Assembly (NCBI RefSeq): GCF_035581345.1 | Contig: NZ_CP141608.1 | Span: 186,001 to 250,000 of the forward strand | Length of the DNA stretch: 64,000 nucleotides | Source of the DNA: Pseudomonas sp. JQ170C | Lineage (GTDB): Bacteria > Pseudomonadota > Gammaproteobacteria > Pseudomonadales > Pseudomonadaceae | Reading direction: 5' to 3' | Part shown: positions 32,762 to 42,600 of the stretch, one piece after another | Layout of the letters: each line of letters starts with the position of its first letter | How positions within the stretch are numbered: position 1 is the stretch's first letter | Notes under the pieces: generated by a model | What the model was told of the DNA's origin: nothing | What the model saw: only the letters and a program-made list of their open reading frames with translations | The model's database searches: none | Position numbers and translations under genes: made by a program

Positions 32762-33991
32762 TTAGAACAGTACGCGGGAACGAATGGTGCCCTTGACGTG
32801 TTGCAGTTTTTCTTGCGCCAGATCCGAGTACTCGGCATCAACGTCGATTACCACGTAACCGACTTTCTCGTTGGTCTGCAGGAACTGACCGGAGATGTTG
32901 ATAGCGTTTTCGGCGAAGACTTTGTTGATCTCGCTGAGTACACCCGGAATGTTTTCGTGGATGTGCAGCAGACGGTGCTTGCCTGGGTGCGCCGGCAGCG
33001 CCACTTCAGGGAAGTTGACCGACGAAACCGATGTCCCGTTGTCGCTGTACTTGACCAGCTTCTCGGCCACTTCCAGACCGATGTTGGCCTGGGCCTCGGC
33101 GGTGGAACCACCGATGTGCGGGGTCAGGATCACGTTGTCCAGGCCACGCAGCGGGCTCTCGAACTCTTCGTCGTTGGAGCGTGGCTCCACCGGGAATACG
33201 TCGATGGCAGCGCCGATCAGGTGCTTGTCCTTGATCGCGGCGGCCAGGTGATCGAGCTCGACCACGGTGCCACGTGCGGCGTTGATCAGGATGCCGCCTT
33301 TCTTGATGGCACGGATTTCCTTCTCGCCCATCATCCACTGGGTGGCGGCGGTTTCCGGTACGTGCAGCGAAACGATGTCGGACATCGCCAGCAGCTCGTG
33401 CAGGTTGCCTACCTGAGTGGCGTTACCCAGCGGCAGCTTGGTGATGGTGTCGTAGAAGTACACCTGCATGCCCAGGCCTTCGGCCAGGACCGACAGTTGG
33501 GTACCGATCGAGCCGTAGCCGACGATGCCCAGCTTCTTGCCGCGGATCTCGAAGGAGTTGGCCGCGCTCTTGATCCAGCCGCCACGGTGGCAGGAGGCGT
33601 TTTTCTCTGGGATGCCGCGCAGCAGCAGGATCGCTTCGGCCAGCACCAGTTCGGCGACCGAACGGGTGTTGGAGTAAGGTGCGTTGAACACCGCGATTCC
33701 GCGCTCGCGAGCGGCTTCCAGGTCGACCTGGTTGGTACCGATGCAGAAACAGCCGACAGCGACCAGTTTCTTGGCGCAGTCGAAAACCTCTTCGGTCAGT
33801 TGAGTGCGTGAGCGGATGCCGATGAAATGGGCATCAGCGATCTTTTCCTTCAAATCGGCGTCTGGCAGGGAACCAGTGAGGTACTCGATGTTGCTGTACC
33901 CGGCGGCCTTGAGGACGTCCACGGCGGATTGGTGGACGCCTTCGAGAAGAAGGAACTTGATCTTGCTCTTATCGAGAGAAGTCTTGCTCAT
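32762..33991 (-). CDS. serA: D-3-phosphoglycerate dehydrogenase SerA
   Basis: A 409-residue cytosolic enzyme for the first step of serine synthesis, oxidising 3-phosphoglycerate to phosphohydroxypyruvate with NAD+. The Rossmann motif GIVGYGSIG lies at 155-163; the catalytic His is in LTPHIGGSTAEAQ. The C-terminal 75 residues form an ACT domain (HIHENIPGVLSEINKVFAEN) for feedback by serine. The length matches the E. coli-type (410 aa) enzyme. SerA enzymes of this group can also reduce 2-oxoglutarate to D-2-hydroxyglutarate, which the divergent dehydrogenase can recycle. The gene is divergent from it with a 173-base promoter region. Confidence 0.96.
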   Translation of the reverse strand: MSKTSLDKSKIKFLLLEGVHQSAVDVLKAAGYSNIEYLTGSLPDADLKEKIADAHFIGIRSRTQLTEEVFDCAKKLVAVGCFCIGTNQVDLEAARERGIAVFNAPYSNTRSVAELVLAEAILLLRGIPEKNASCHRGGWIKSAANSFEIRGKKLGIVGYGSIGTQLSVLAEGLGMQVYFYDTITKLPLGNATQVGNLHELLAMSDIVSLHVPETAATQWMMGEKEIRAIKKGGILINAARGTVVELDHLAAAIKDKHLIGAAIDVFPVEPRSNDEEFESPLRGLDNVILTPHIGGSTAEAQANIGLEVAEKLVKYSDNGTSVSSVNFPEVALPAHPGKHRLLHIHENIPGVLSEINKVFAENAINISGQFLQTNEKVGYVVIDVDAEYSDLAQEKLQHVKGTIRSRVLF

Positions 33992-34164
33992 CTGCGTAAA
34001 CCTGTGTCCCGGAGAAAAATGGCAGGGAAGTGAAGCGCTCGCAGGATCGGCCTCAAAGCACGATCAGCGGGGGGCGTATGCTAGCATGAGTACCCCCCGA
34101 TTCGCCCATCCCTGGCACGTGAAGAGTGCTCAGGGTGACTATGAATAGTTCGAGAGTTCTGTCG

Positions 34165-35562
34165 ATGACCGATTCTGCGCTGCTTGATGAGCTGATGACC
34201 CTGGTTGAGCCTGGCAAGATGCTGACTGATGCGGCTTCCCTCGATGCTTATGGCAAGGATTGGACCAAGCATTTCGCCCCGGCGCCCCGGGCTGTGGTGT
34301 TCCCCAAGAGCACTGAACAGGTCCAGGCCATCGTCCGTTGGGCCAACCAGCACAAGGTTGCCCTGGTGCCGTCGGGCGGCCGCACCGGGCTTTCGGCGGC
34401 GGCGGTGGCGGCCAATGGCGAAGTGGTCGTGTCGTTCGACTACATGAACCAGATCTTGGCGTTCGACGAATTCGACCGCACCGTGGTCTGCCAGCCGGGC
34501 GTGGTCACCGAGCAGTTGCAGAACTTTGCCGAAGACAAGGGCCTGTACTACCCGGTGGACTTCGCTTCTGCGGGTTCCAGCCAGATTGGCGGCAATATCG
34601 GCACCAATGCCGGCGGTATCAAGGTTATTCGCTACGGCATGACTCGCAACTGGGTCGCCGGGCTGAAAGTGGTCACCGGCAAGGGCGAACTGCTTGAGCT
34701 GAACAAGGACCTGATCAAGAACGCCACCGGCTACGACTTGCGTCAGCTGTTCATCGGCGCCGAGGGCACCCTGGGCTTTGTGGTCGAGGCGACCATGCGC
34801 CTGGACCGGGCACCGAACAACCTCACCGCGATGGTGCTGGGCACGCCCGATTTCGACTCGATCATGCCGGTACTGCACGCCTTTCGCGACAAGCTCGACC
34901 TCACTGCCTTCGAGTTCTTCTCCGACAAGGCCCTGGCCAAGATCATGGGGCGCGGCGATGTGCCTGCGCCTTTCGACACGCCGTGCCCGTTCTATGCCTT
35001 GCTGGAGTTTGAAGCCAGCAACGAAGAGGTGGCCAATGACGCCCTCGCCACCTTCGAGCATTGCGTGGAGCAAGGCTGGGTGCTGGATGGCGTGATGAGC
35101 CAGAGCGAGCAGCAGTTGCAGAACCTCTGGAAATTGCGTGAGTACATCTCCGAAACCATCTCGCACTGGACGCCGTACAAGAACGATATCTCGGTGACTG
35201 TCTCGAAAGTTCCGGCATTTCTCCGGGATATCGATGCGATCGTCGAGCAAAACTACCCGGATTTCGAGGTGGTCTGGTATGGCCATATCGGTGACGGCAA
35301 CCTGCACCTGAACATCCTCAAACCTGATGCCCTGAGCAAGGATGAGTTCTTCGCCAAATGCGCCACGGTGAACAAGTGGGTGTTCGAGATCGTGCAGAAG
35401 TACAACGGTTCGATTTCCGCCGAGCATGGCGTGGGCATGACCAAGCGGGATTACCTGACCTACAGCCGGTCGCCGGCTGAAATCGAATACATGAAAGCCG
35501 TGAAGGCGGTGTTCGACCCTAACGGGATCATGAATCCCGGCAAAATCTTCGCGGTCGAGTGA
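34165..35562 (+). CDS. D-2-hydroxyglutarate dehydrogenase (FAD-binding)
   Basis: A 465-residue flavoenzyme of the GlcD/D2HGDH group. The PCMH FAD domain shows VPSGGRTGLSAAAVA and GSSQIGGNIGTNAGG. The C-terminal substrate domain has GHIGDGNLHLNI, with metal-binding His, and SAEHGVGMTKRDYL. It converts D-2-hydroxyglutarate to 2-oxoglutarate, passing electrons to a flavoprotein acceptor. In Pseudomonas the homologous gene next to serA pulls the thermodynamically poor SerA step by recycling D-2-hydroxyglutarate. I chose ATG 34165 (MTDSALLDELMTLVEPGK) since this N-terminus fits the family; ATG 34141 and GTG 34126 are alternatives. Confidence 0.92.
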   Translation: MTDSALLDELMTLVEPGKMLTDAASLDAYGKDWTKHFAPAPRAVVFPKSTEQVQAIVRWANQHKVALVPSGGRTGLSAAAVAANGEVVVSFDYMNQILAFDEFDRTVVCQPGVVTEQLQNFAEDKGLYYPVDFASAGSSQIGGNIGTNAGGIKVIRYGMTRNWVAGLKVVTGKGELLELNKDLIKNATGYDLRQLFIGAEGTLGFVVEATMRLDRAPNNLTAMVLGTPDFDSIMPVLHAFRDKLDLTAFEFFSDKALAKIMGRGDVPAPFDTPCPFYALLEFEASNEEVANDALATFEHCVEQGWVLDGVMSQSEQQLQNLWKLREYISETISHWTPYKNDISVTVSKVPAFLRDIDAIVEQNYPDFEVVWYGHIGDGNLHLNILKPDALSKDEFFAKCATVNKWVFEIVQKYNGSISAEHGVGMTKRDYLTYSRSPAEIEYMKAVKAVFDPNGIMNPGKIFAVE

Positions 35563-35603
35563 GTTATAAGCACAAGAGCTTCCAATAGCGCCAGGAGTCG
35601 GTA

Positions 35604-36269
35604 ATGAGCTATCAGCACCAGTATGTAGACGGCACGCGTATTCACTTTCCCCTGGGCAAGGTGGTGTGCATCGGGCGCAACTATGCCGAGCACGCCAAGG
35701 AACTGGACAACCCGATCCCGACCGAACCCCTGTTGTTCATCAAGCCTGGCAGCTGCGTAGTGCCGGTGGATGGCGGCTTCAAGATCCCCACCGAGCGCGG
35801 TTCGGTGCATTACGAGGCAGAAATTGCGGTATTGCTGGGCAAGTCGCTGTCGCCGGAGCCGAGTGAGGAAGAGGTGCTCGACGCCATTTCCGGTTTCGCC
35901 CCCGCCCTGGACCTGACCCTGCGTGACCTGCAGGCCGAGCTCAAGGCCAAGGGCCTGCCGTGGGAGCGCGCCAAGTGCTTCGACGGTGCCTGTGTGCTGG
36001 CGCCCTTCGTCTCGGGCGGCACCTTTGAAGACCTGGCCGATATCGGCATCCGCCTGACCATCAATGGTGAAGTGCGCCAGGATGGCAACAGCGCCCTGAT
36101 GCTCAACCCGATCGTGCCGATGATCCAGCACATGGCGTCGCAGTTCACCCTGCAGGCCGGCGATGTGATCCTGACTGGCACGCCGGTTGGCGTGGGGCCG
36201 CTCAATCCGGGCGATGAGCTGGTGCTGGAGCTGCCGGGCGCCAGCCGTTTCGAAAGCAAGGTGTTGTAA
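35604..36269 (+). CDS. Fumarylacetoacetate hydrolase-family protein
   Basis: A 221-residue FAH-fold protein. VCIGRNYAEHAKEL lies near the N-terminus, metal ligands sit in HYEAEIAVLLG and FDGACVLAPFV, and VILTGTPVGVGPLNPGD lies near the C-terminus. Members act as acylpyruvate hydrolases or oxaloacetate decarboxylases, so a role in clearing oxaloacetate or acylpyruvates is plausible. It is 41 bases after the D-2-hydroxyglutarate dehydrogenase gene and probably cotranscribed. A GC-rich hairpin follows. Confidence 0.88.
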   Translation: MSYQHQYVDGTRIHFPLGKVVCIGRNYAEHAKELDNPIPTEPLLFIKPGSCVVPVDGGFKIPTERGSVHYEAEIAVLLGKSLSPEPSEEEVLDAISGFAPALDLTLRDLQAELKAKGLPWERAKCFDGACVLAPFVSGGTFEDLADIGIRLTINGEVRQDGNSALMLNPIVPMIQHMASQFTLQAGDVILTGTPVGVGPLNPGDELVLELPGASRFESKVL

Positions 36270-36278
36270 TTCCCTCCC

Positions 36279-36304
36279 AGGGCAGCCGGTGAGCCGGCTG
36301 CCCT
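36279..36304 (+). terminator. Hairpin after the FAH-family gene
   Basis: AGGGCAGCCGG-TGAG-CCGGCTGCCCT is a perfect 11-base stem, 9 bases after the stop codon. Ts appear only about 15 bases downstream, so termination may be only partly intrinsic. Confidence 0.7.
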
Positions 36305-36424
36305 GCGCTCTGTCGGCTTTTGTCATTTTTTTCACAATCAATCCGGATAATGCTTGCGGATTCGGCTCTGTGAACGTGCCGGTAATGTGTTATTAACTGG
36401 CAAAAAACAAGAGCACCGACCCCC

Positions 36425-37357
36425 ATGGCCACTCCCGTTCCTTCCAGTAAAACCGTGCCTTCTGCGCGCAAGCGCGGGCTCGCCTTGCGTTGGTCAACCT
36501 GGGTGGCCGCAGCAGCCATCATTGGTTATGGCGTGGCGATTGCCATGCATTGGGACGATCGCGGGCTGCTGTGGATAAAGGAAGGGTTTGAAACCCCGGT
36601 CGAGCAGCAAGCCAGCATCTGGCTGCCGGACTATCAGGTCGATATCGACGCCAAGGTGTTGCCGGGCATGGAAGACGACGAAGCGTCCGACCTGTCCTAT
36701 AACCCGGTGACCAAGACGCTGTTCGCAGTGATGGGCAAGAACCCCTTCCTGGTCGAACTGAACCTTGATGGCGATGTACTGCGCAAGATGCCGCTGGTGG
36801 GTTGGAGCAACCCTGAAGGTGTCGCGGTGCTCGAAGGTGGTCGCCTGGCGATTGTCGATGAGCGTGATCATAAATTGACCATCGTGACCCTCGCCGCCGA
36901 CACCCAGTCGCTGAACATCGCCGACTTCCCGCAATATGACCTCGGCCCCTCGAAGAACCAGAACAAGGCGTTTGAAGCCGTGGCCTGGGACCCGGCGCAG
37001 CAGCGCATCATCCTGGGCGAAGAGCGTCCGCCGGCACTGTTCACCTGGGCCAGCGACGGCAAGAGCCCGCTGGCTGGCGATAAACAGTCACTGCCAAGCG
37101 ATGAACTGGACCTGCGCAACCTCTCGGCCCTGGGTGTCGACCCCCGCACCGGGCACCTGCTGGTGCTGTCGGCTGACTCCAACATGCTGCTGGAGCTGGA
37201 CGAGAAGGGCGAGCAAGTCAGCTTCATGACCCTGCTCGGCGGGTTCAACGGCTTGAGCAAGCGCATTCCGCGCGCCGAAGGTGTGGCCATGGACGAGCAC
37301 GGCACCCTGTACATCGTCAGTGAGCCGGATCTGTTCTATCGTTTCAAAAAGCCCTGA
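36425..37357 (+). CDS. SdiA-regulated-family beta-propeller, copy 1
   Basis: A 310-residue protein with an N-terminal signal-anchor (WVAAAAIIGYGVAIAMHW) and a periplasmic beta-propeller of the SdiA-regulated/YjiK family. Blade signatures include DLSYNPVTKTLFAVMGKNP, LVGWSNPEGVAVLEGGRLAI, NKAFEAVAWDPAQQRIILG and IPRAEGVAMDEHGTLYIVSE. From memory, P. aeruginosa CarP (PA0327), a calcium-induced propeller of this family, lies at the equivalent place before rpiA. The biochemical function is unknown; the propeller resembles phytases and lactonases. It lies in tandem with a second, diverged copy. Confidence 0.82.
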   Translation: MATPVPSSKTVPSARKRGLALRWSTWVAAAAIIGYGVAIAMHWDDRGLLWIKEGFETPVEQQASIWLPDYQVDIDAKVLPGMEDDEASDLSYNPVTKTLFAVMGKNPFLVELNLDGDVLRKMPLVGWSNPEGVAVLEGGRLAIVDERDHKLTIVTLAADTQSLNIADFPQYDLGPSKNQNKAFEAVAWDPAQQRIILGEERPPALFTWASDGKSPLAGDKQSLPSDELDLRNLSALGVDPRTGHLLVLSADSNMLLELDEKGEQVSFMTLLGGFNGLSKRIPRAEGVAMDEHGTLYIVSEPDLFYRFKKP

Positions 37358-37442
37358 TTTAGGACTTTTCCTGCACAGATTTTAAGTTTGGCTTCAGTTG
37401 TCTGTGGTTTTATTCGGGCCGTCACTTATCGAGTTCCCCTGA

Positions 37443-38354
37443 ATGCGCCGCTACATTCGCCTGCCCCTGATTGCCCTGGTTGTCAGCCTGATTGCCCTGC
37501 TCCTGCTTGCAGTAGCAGGGCAGCACTATCGTCTTTACGAGCGTGGTTGGTTCAACCTCAAGACCTGGTGGGATCCGGCTGAGCAGAGCATGGGGCTTGA
37601 TCAATACCGCGTGGTCCTTCAGGCCAAGCCCATCGACGGGCTGGATGAAGACATTTCTGCGCTGACCTTCGACCCGGACCGCAACAGCCTCTTCACCGTC
37701 ACCAACAAGCAGCCCGAGCTGATCGAGCTGTCGCTGGACGGTCGTATCCTGCGGCGCGTGCCCCTGACCGGTTTCGGCGACCCGGAAGCGGTGGAATATG
37801 TAGGGCCCGGCAGCTATGTGATTACCGATGAGCGCGAGCAGCGCCTGATCCGTGTGCGCCTTGCCGACGACACGTTGTTCCTTGATGCCAATGACTCCGA
37901 GCAACTGAGCCTGGGCATCGGTCTGAACGGCAACAAGGGCTTTGAAGGGTTGGCCTATGACTCGAAGGGCAAGCGCCTGTTCGTGGCCAAGGAACGCGAC
38001 CCGATGCTGATCTACGAGGTGCATGGTTTTCCCCATGACAACCCCGATCAGCCTTACGCCGTGCACGTCGTCCAGGACCGCAAGCGTGATTCGCGGTTGT
38101 TCGTGCGTGACCTGTCGAGTTTGCAGTTTGACGAGCGCAGCGGCCACTTGCTGGCCTTGTCGGATGAGTCGCAACTGGTGTTGGAACTGGATACCAAGGG
38201 CAAGCCCCTGAGCAGCCTGTCGCTGCGCAAGGGCTTCCAGGGGCTGGAGAAGAGCGTACCCCAGGCCGAAGGCATCGCCATGGACGATGCCGGGACCATC
38301 TACCTGGTCAGCGAGCCGAACCTGTTCTACGTGTTCAAGAAGCCAACCGAGTAA
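37443..38354 (+). CDS. SdiA-regulated-family beta-propeller, copy 2
   Basis: A 303-residue paralogue of the upstream gene, with a single N-terminal membrane helix (LPLIALVVSLIALLLLAVAG) and the same blade motifs: DISALTFDPDRNSLFTVTNK, LTGFGDPEAVEYVGPG, NKGFEGLAYDSKGKRLFVAK and VPQAEGIAMDDAGTIYLVSE. It ends FYVFKKPTE, like copy 1 (FYRFKKP), so the pair arose by duplication. 85 bases separate the two. A CarP-like role in calcium response is possible but uncertain. A REP pair follows. Confidence 0.82.
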   Translation: MRRYIRLPLIALVVSLIALLLLAVAGQHYRLYERGWFNLKTWWDPAEQSMGLDQYRVVLQAKPIDGLDEDISALTFDPDRNSLFTVTNKQPELIELSLDGRILRRVPLTGFGDPEAVEYVGPGSYVITDEREQRLIRVRLADDTLFLDANDSEQLSLGIGLNGNKGFEGLAYDSKGKRLFVAKERDPMLIYEVHGFPHDNPDQPYAVHVVQDRKRDSRLFVRDLSSLQFDERSGHLLALSDESQLVLELDTKGKPLSSLSLRKGFQGLEKSVPQAEGIAMDDAGTIYLVSEPNLFYVFKKPTE

Positions 38355-38357
38355 CCG

Positions 38358-38407
38358 CATCGCGGGGCAAGCCCGCTCCTTCCGGTAGGAGCGGGCTTGC
38401 CCCGCGA
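38358..38407. repeat. REP pair
   Basis: Two inverted REP cores lie between the second propeller gene and the convergent rpiA, overlapping none of the coding sequence. Confidence 0.9.
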
Positions 38408-38412
38408 CGCTT

Positions 38413-39084
38413 TCAGGCCTTCAGCGTTTTCACACCTTCAGCCGTACCCAGCAACAGCAGGTCCGCCGGGCGCGCCGCGAACAAGCCATTGGTGACCACG
38501 CCGACAATGGCGTTGATCTGGCTTTCCAGCTCCACCGGGTTGGTGATCTGCATGTTGTACACATCAAGGATGATGTTGCCGTTGTCGGTCACTACACCCT
38601 CACGATAAACCGGGTCGCCACCCAGCTTGACCAGCTGGCGCGCGACATGGCTGCGGGCCATTGGAATCACTTCGACCGGCAGCGGGAAGGCGCCAAGCAC
38701 AGGAACCAGCTTGCTGGCGTCGGCGATGCAGATGAAGGTCTTGGCCACGGCGGCGACGATCTTCTCGCGGGTCAGGGCTGCGCCGCCGCCCTTGATCAGG
38801 TTCAGGTGCTCGTCGCTCTCGTCGGCGCCGTCGACGTAGAACTCCAGGTCGCTGACGGTGTTCAGTTCATAGACCGGAATGCCGTGGCCCTTCAGCCGCG
38901 CGGCGGTGGCTTCGGAGCTGGCGACCGCGCCGTCGAAGGCAGTCTTGTGCTTGGCCAGGGCGTCGATGAAACAGTTGGCGGTCGAGCCGGTGCCGACGCC
39001 GACGATGCTCTTGTCGTCGAGCTTGGGCAGAATGAAGTCGACAGCGGCCTGGGCGACAGCCTGTTTGAGTTGGTCCTGGGTCAT
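38413..39084 (-). CDS. rpiA: Ribose-5-phosphate isomerase A
   Basis: A 223-residue enzyme interconverting ribose-5-phosphate and ribulose-5-phosphate in the pentose phosphate pathway. Active-site runs are all present: [43 protein letters not shown] and [11 protein letters not shown]. Length and sequence match E. coli RpiA closely. The ATG at 39084 ([17 protein letters not shown]) is used; the upstream extension is not family-like. It is divergent from ilvA. Confidence 0.96.
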   Translation of the reverse strand: MTQDQLKQAVAQAAVDFILPKLDDKSIVGVGTGSTANCFIDALAKHKTAFDGAVASSEATAARLKGHGIPVYELNTVSDLEFYVDGADESDEHLNLIKGGGAALTREKIVAAVAKTFICIADASKLVPVLGAFPLPVEVIPMARSHVARQLVKLGGDPVYREGVVTDNGNIILDVYNMQITNPVELESQINAIVGVVTNGLFAARPADLLLLGTAEGVKTLKA

Positions 39085-39220
39085 GCGGGCTCCGAAGCGG
39101 GGAGGAGTATCGTGAAGGCGCGTAGTATAGCGGCTAAAACCGCAGACTTGCTGTGGTCGCCCGACAGGGCGCTGGGGTAGACTCCAAGCCCCCGCCCAAC
39201 CGCCCAGTGATGCTTTCCCG

Positions 39221-40735
39221 ATGCTCGAACAGTACGTCAAGAAGATCCTCACCTCGCGCGTTTACGACGTTGCGGTCGAAACCCCGTTGCACACCGCCGG
39301 CCAACTGAGCAAGCGCCTGGGCAATAACATCCTGCTCAAGCGCGAAGACTTGCAGCCGGTGTTTTCCTTCAAGATTCGTGGCGCCTACAACAAGCTGGCG
39401 CAGTTGACCCCGGAAGAGCTGGCCCGGGGCGTGGTCACCGCCTCGGCGGGCAATCATGCCCAGGGCGTGGCTCTGGCGGCGCGGGAGCTGGGGATCAAGG
39501 CGACCATCGTGATGCCCAAGACCACCCCGGAGATCAAGGTCGAAGGCGTGCGTTCGCGCGGTGGCAAGGTGGTGCTGCACGGTGACTCCTTCCCTGACGC
39601 GCTGGCTTATTCGCTCAAGCTGGTCGACGAAAAGGGCTTCGTCTATATCCACCCCTACGACGATCCGCACACCATTGCCGGGCAGGGCACGGTGGCCATG
39701 GAAATCTTGCGCCAGCACCCGGGCCAGCTGGATGCGATCTTCGTCCCGGTCGGCGGCGGTGGGCTGATCGCCGGTATTGCCGCCTACGTGAAGTACCTGC
39801 GCCCGGAGATCAAGGTGATCGGCGTCGAGCCGGATGACTCCAACTGCCTGCAGGCTGCCATGGCCGCCGGTGAGCGGGTGGTGCTGCCCCAGGTCGGACT
39901 GTTCGCCGACGGCGTGGCGGTGGCACAGATCGGCCAGCATACCTTCGACATCTGCAAGCAGTATGTCGATGAGGTGGTGACGGTCAGCACCGATGAGATC
40001 TGCGCGGCAATCAAGGATATCTACGACGATACCCGCTCGATCACCGAACCTGCTGGCGCACTGGGCGTCGCCGGGATCAAAAAATACGTCGAGCTCAATG
40101 GCGTCAGCGGCCAGACCCTGGTGGCCATCGACTCGGGTGCCAACGTCAACTTCGACCGCCTGCGCCATGTTGCCGAGCGGGCCGAGCTGGGCGAGGGCCG
40201 CGAAGCCATCATCGCGGTCACCATCCCCGAGCAGCCGGGCAGCTTCAAGGCGTTCTGCGAGGCCATCGGCAAGCGCCAGATCACCGAGTTCAACTACCGC
40301 TATCACGCCGATGGCGAGGCGCATATTTTCGTCGGCGTGCAGACCCACCCGGATACCGACCCGCGCAGTGCGCTGATCCAGAGCCTGACCGAGCAGGGTT
40401 TCCCGGTGCTGGACCTGACCGACAACGAACTGGCCAAGCTGCACATCCGCCACATGGTCGGCGGCCATGCGGCGCGGGTCAGTGACGAGCTGGTGCTGCG
40501 CTTCGAGTTCCCGGAGCGGCCGGGGGCGCTGTTCAACTTCCTCAACAAACTGGGCGGTCGCTGGAACATCTCGATGTTCCACTACCGCAACCACGGTGCG
40601 GCCGATGGTCGCGTGGTGGCCGGCCTGCAGGTTCCGGATGATGAGCGCCACCTGGTGCCGGCAGCCCTGGCCAAGATCGGCTATCCGTACTGGGATGAAA
40701 CCGATAACCCGGCGTACCGGCTGTTCCTGGGCTGA
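39221..40735 (+). CDS. ilvA: Threonine ammonia-lyase, biosynthetic (IlvA)
   Basis: A 504-residue PLP enzyme deaminating threonine to 2-oxobutyrate for isoleucine synthesis. The PLP lysine is Lys51 in [10 protein letters not shown]; the phosphate loop is [11 protein letters not shown]. The C-terminal 170 residues hold two ACT-like regulatory domains ([37 protein letters not shown]), as expected for the allosteric enzyme inhibited by isoleucine. The gene is divergent from rpiA, the same order as in other pseudomonads. Confidence 0.96.
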   Translation: MLEQYVKKILTSRVYDVAVETPLHTAGQLSKRLGNNILLKREDLQPVFSFKIRGAYNKLAQLTPEELARGVVTASAGNHAQGVALAARELGIKATIVMPKTTPEIKVEGVRSRGGKVVLHGDSFPDALAYSLKLVDEKGFVYIHPYDDPHTIAGQGTVAMEILRQHPGQLDAIFVPVGGGGLIAGIAAYVKYLRPEIKVIGVEPDDSNCLQAAMAAGERVVLPQVGLFADGVAVAQIGQHTFDICKQYVDEVVTVSTDEICAAIKDIYDDTRSITEPAGALGVAGIKKYVELNGVSGQTLVAIDSGANVNFDRLRHVAERAELGEGREAIIAVTIPEQPGSFKAFCEAIGKRQITEFNYRYHADGEAHIFVGVQTHPDTDPRSALIQSLTEQGFPVLDLTDNELAKLHIRHMVGGHAARVSDELVLRFEFPERPGALFNFLNKLGGRWNISMFHYRNHGAADGRVVAGLQVPDDERHLVPAALAKIGYPYWDETDNPAYRLFLG

Positions 40736-40774
40736 GCAGCTAAGCTCAGTGCAGCCTAAAAGGAAGCAAATGAC

Positions 40775-41203
40775 ATGGAACACCTGACCACTCTCAAAAC
40801 CCTGCACGTCCTGGCCACCGTGGTGCTGCTGGGCAGTGCCCTGGGCCTGGCGATCTGGACCTGGCTGGCGCGTCGCAAAGGCGACGCCAACGCCCATACC
40901 CGCCTGATGCAGCGTCCGCTGGTGTTTGTCTGGTTGTTGATGGGCATCAGCCTGGTGAGCATGCCGTTCACCGGTTGGTGGCTGGTGCACCTGATCGGCT
41001 GGCCGCTGGGCCAGACCTGGGTGCTGGGTTCCAGCGTGATCTACACCTTCGGCGCGTTCAGCTGGTTCTGGCTGCTGGCGCGGGTCAATCGCCTGCGCAC
41101 CGAGCCTGGCGTTGGTAGCCCGAAGTTCACCCTGGCGCTGGCGGTGTTCAGTGGGGTGTGTTTTATCGCTATCGCGGGGTTGATGGGCGCTAAGCCTGTC
41201 TGA
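40775..41203 (+). CDS. DUF2269 membrane protein
   Basis: A 142-residue protein with four predicted membrane helices: residues about 7-28, 48-72, 82-100 and 115-138. LHVLATVVLLGSALGLAIW and FTGWWLVHLIGWPL fit DUF2269, a family of integral membrane proteins of unknown function. His10 and other buried polar residues resemble those of small cytochrome-like proteins, but no haem motif can be proved. It lies 39 bases after ilvA and may be cotranscribed. Confidence 0.8.
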   Translation: MEHLTTLKTLHVLATVVLLGSALGLAIWTWLARRKGDANAHTRLMQRPLVFVWLLMGISLVSMPFTGWWLVHLIGWPLGQTWVLGSSVIYTFGAFSWFWLLARVNRLRTEPGVGSPKFTLALAVFSGVCFIAIAGLMGAKPV

Positions 41204-41215
41204 CGCCCCCACCCG

Positions 41216-41285
41216 GTAGGCGCTGGCTTGGCCCGCGATAGCGATCCCTCTGTCACAACGCTTCGCGGGGCAAGCCAGCTCCTAC
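41216..41285. repeat. REP pair (variant cores)
   Basis: The two units read CGCTGGCTTGGCCCGCGAT and the inverse of AGCTGGCTTGCCCCGCG, with changes from the consensus on both arms. It lies between convergent genes. Confidence 0.85.
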
Positions 41286-41301
41286 CGGATTTGTACTGCC
41301 A

Positions 41302-41958
41302 TCAATCGCGCAGGCTGATCACCGGCCAGCCGCGTTTCTCGGCTTCGGCACGCAGGTTCGGGTCAGGATCGACCGCAACCGGATTGGCCACCTGCTCCAG
41401 CAGCGGCAGGTCGTTCATCGAGTCGCTATAGAAGTAGCTGCCTTCCAGGTTGTAGCCCTGCTCTTCCAGCCAGCGGTTCAGGCGCGTCACCTTGCCTTCA
41501 CGGAAGCACGGTACATCTGTGCTGCGTCCGGTGTAGCGACCATCAACCATTTCGCATTCGGTGGCCAGCAGGGTCTCGACGTCCAGGCGCTTGGCAATCG
41601 GGCCGGTAATGAAGCGGTTGGTGGCGGTGATGATCACCAGCTTGTCGCCAGCGTCGCGGTGCTTCTTCAGCAGGGCCAGGGCCTTGGGCTGAACGATCGG
41701 CTCGACGCAGTCACGCATGAAATCACGGTGCCATTCGTCGAGTTGCGCCATGTCGGTCGCGGCCAGGATTTCCAGGCTGAAGTTCAGGTAGGCATTGAGG
41801 TCGAGCTTGCCGGCCAGGTAGTCCTGGTAGAAAGCATCATTGCGGTTCTGGTACTCCACCGGGTCGAGAATCCCGCGGGCGCAGAGGTAGTCACCCCAGG
41901 CGTGATCGCTGTCGCCGCCGAGGAGGGTATTGTCCAGATCGAATAAAGCCAGGCGCAT
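41302..41958 (-). CDS. HAD-family phosphatase (likely histidinol-phosphatase)
   Basis: A 218-residue HAD phosphatase of subclass IB, resembling SerB. Catalytic motif I is [13 protein letters not shown], motif II is ITATNRFIT and motif III is [14 protein letters not shown]. From memory, the P. aeruginosa orthologue at this locus (PA0335) supplies histidinol-phosphate phosphatase activity for histidine synthesis, so that role is likely here. The ATG at 41958 ([10 protein letters not shown]) puts motif I at the very N-terminus, as in the family. It is divergent from rppH. Confidence 0.86.
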   Translation of the reverse strand: MRLALFDLDNTLLGGDSDHAWGDYLCARGILDPVEYQNRNDAFYQDYLAGKLDLNAYLNFSLEILAATDMAQLDEWHRDFMRDCVEPIVQPKALALLKKHRDAGDKLVIITATNRFITGPIAKRLDVETLLATECEMVDGRYTGRSTDVPCFREGKVTRLNRWLEEQGYNLEGSYFYSDSMNDLPLLEQVANPVAVDPDPNLRAEAEKRGWPVISLRD

Positions 41959-42098
41959 TGAAGTCACTCGCATAACATCTGAAAAGTCCCACAGAATACG
42001 GACTTTTCACAACGATGCACATAACGTAAACAGGCGCGTTGCTGGCCTTGTGACCTTTGTGGAACAATGCCGTGACATGCGTTTGCGAGGTTGCTGCC

Positions 42099-42578
42099 GT
42101 GATCGACCCCGATGGTTTTCGCCCCAATGTCGGGATCATTCTGACGAATGATCTTGGGCAGGTGCTATGGGCTCGACGGATCAACCAGGATGCCTGGCAG
42201 TTTCCCCAGGGTGGGATCAATCCTGAAGAAACGCCGGAAGATGCCCTGTACCGCGAGCTGAACGAAGAAGTGGGGCTTGAGCGGGATGATGTTGAAATTC
42301 TTGCCTGCACCCGCGGCTGGTTGCGTTATCGTTTACCCCAACGTCTGGTCCGTACCCACAGCCAACCGCTGTGCATCGGTCAGAAGCAAAAATGGTTTCT
42401 CCTGCGCCTGGTCTCCAACGAGCAGCGGGTGCGGATGGATCTGACCGGGAAACCGGAGTTCGATGGCTGGCGTTGGGTCAGTTATTGGTATCCGCTGGGC
42501 CAGGTGGTGACATTCAAGCGCGAGGTTTACCGCCGCGCTCTCAAAGAGCTTGCCCCGCGCCTGCTGGCGCGCGACTGA
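42099..42578 (+). CDS. rppH: RNA pyrophosphohydrolase RppH
   Basis: A 159-residue Nudix hydrolase that removes pyrophosphate from 5' ends of mRNA and so starts decay. [15 protein letters not shown] matches the RppH N-terminus, so the GTG at 42099 is the start. The Nudix box runs from Gly38 to Leu60 ([20 protein letters not shown]). The C-terminal part [19 protein letters not shown] is also typical. It is followed within 23 bases by ptsP, an order seen widely in gammaproteobacteria. Confidence 0.95.
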   Translation: MIDPDGFRPNVGIILTNDLGQVLWARRINQDAWQFPQGGINPEETPEDALYRELNEEVGLERDDVEILACTRGWLRYRLPQRLVRTHSQPLCIGQKQKWFLLRLVSNEQRVRMDLTGKPEFDGWRWVSYWYPLGQVVTFKREVYRRALKELAPRLLARD

Positions 42579-42600
42579 CGACGGAGTTCGACCCCGAGCC

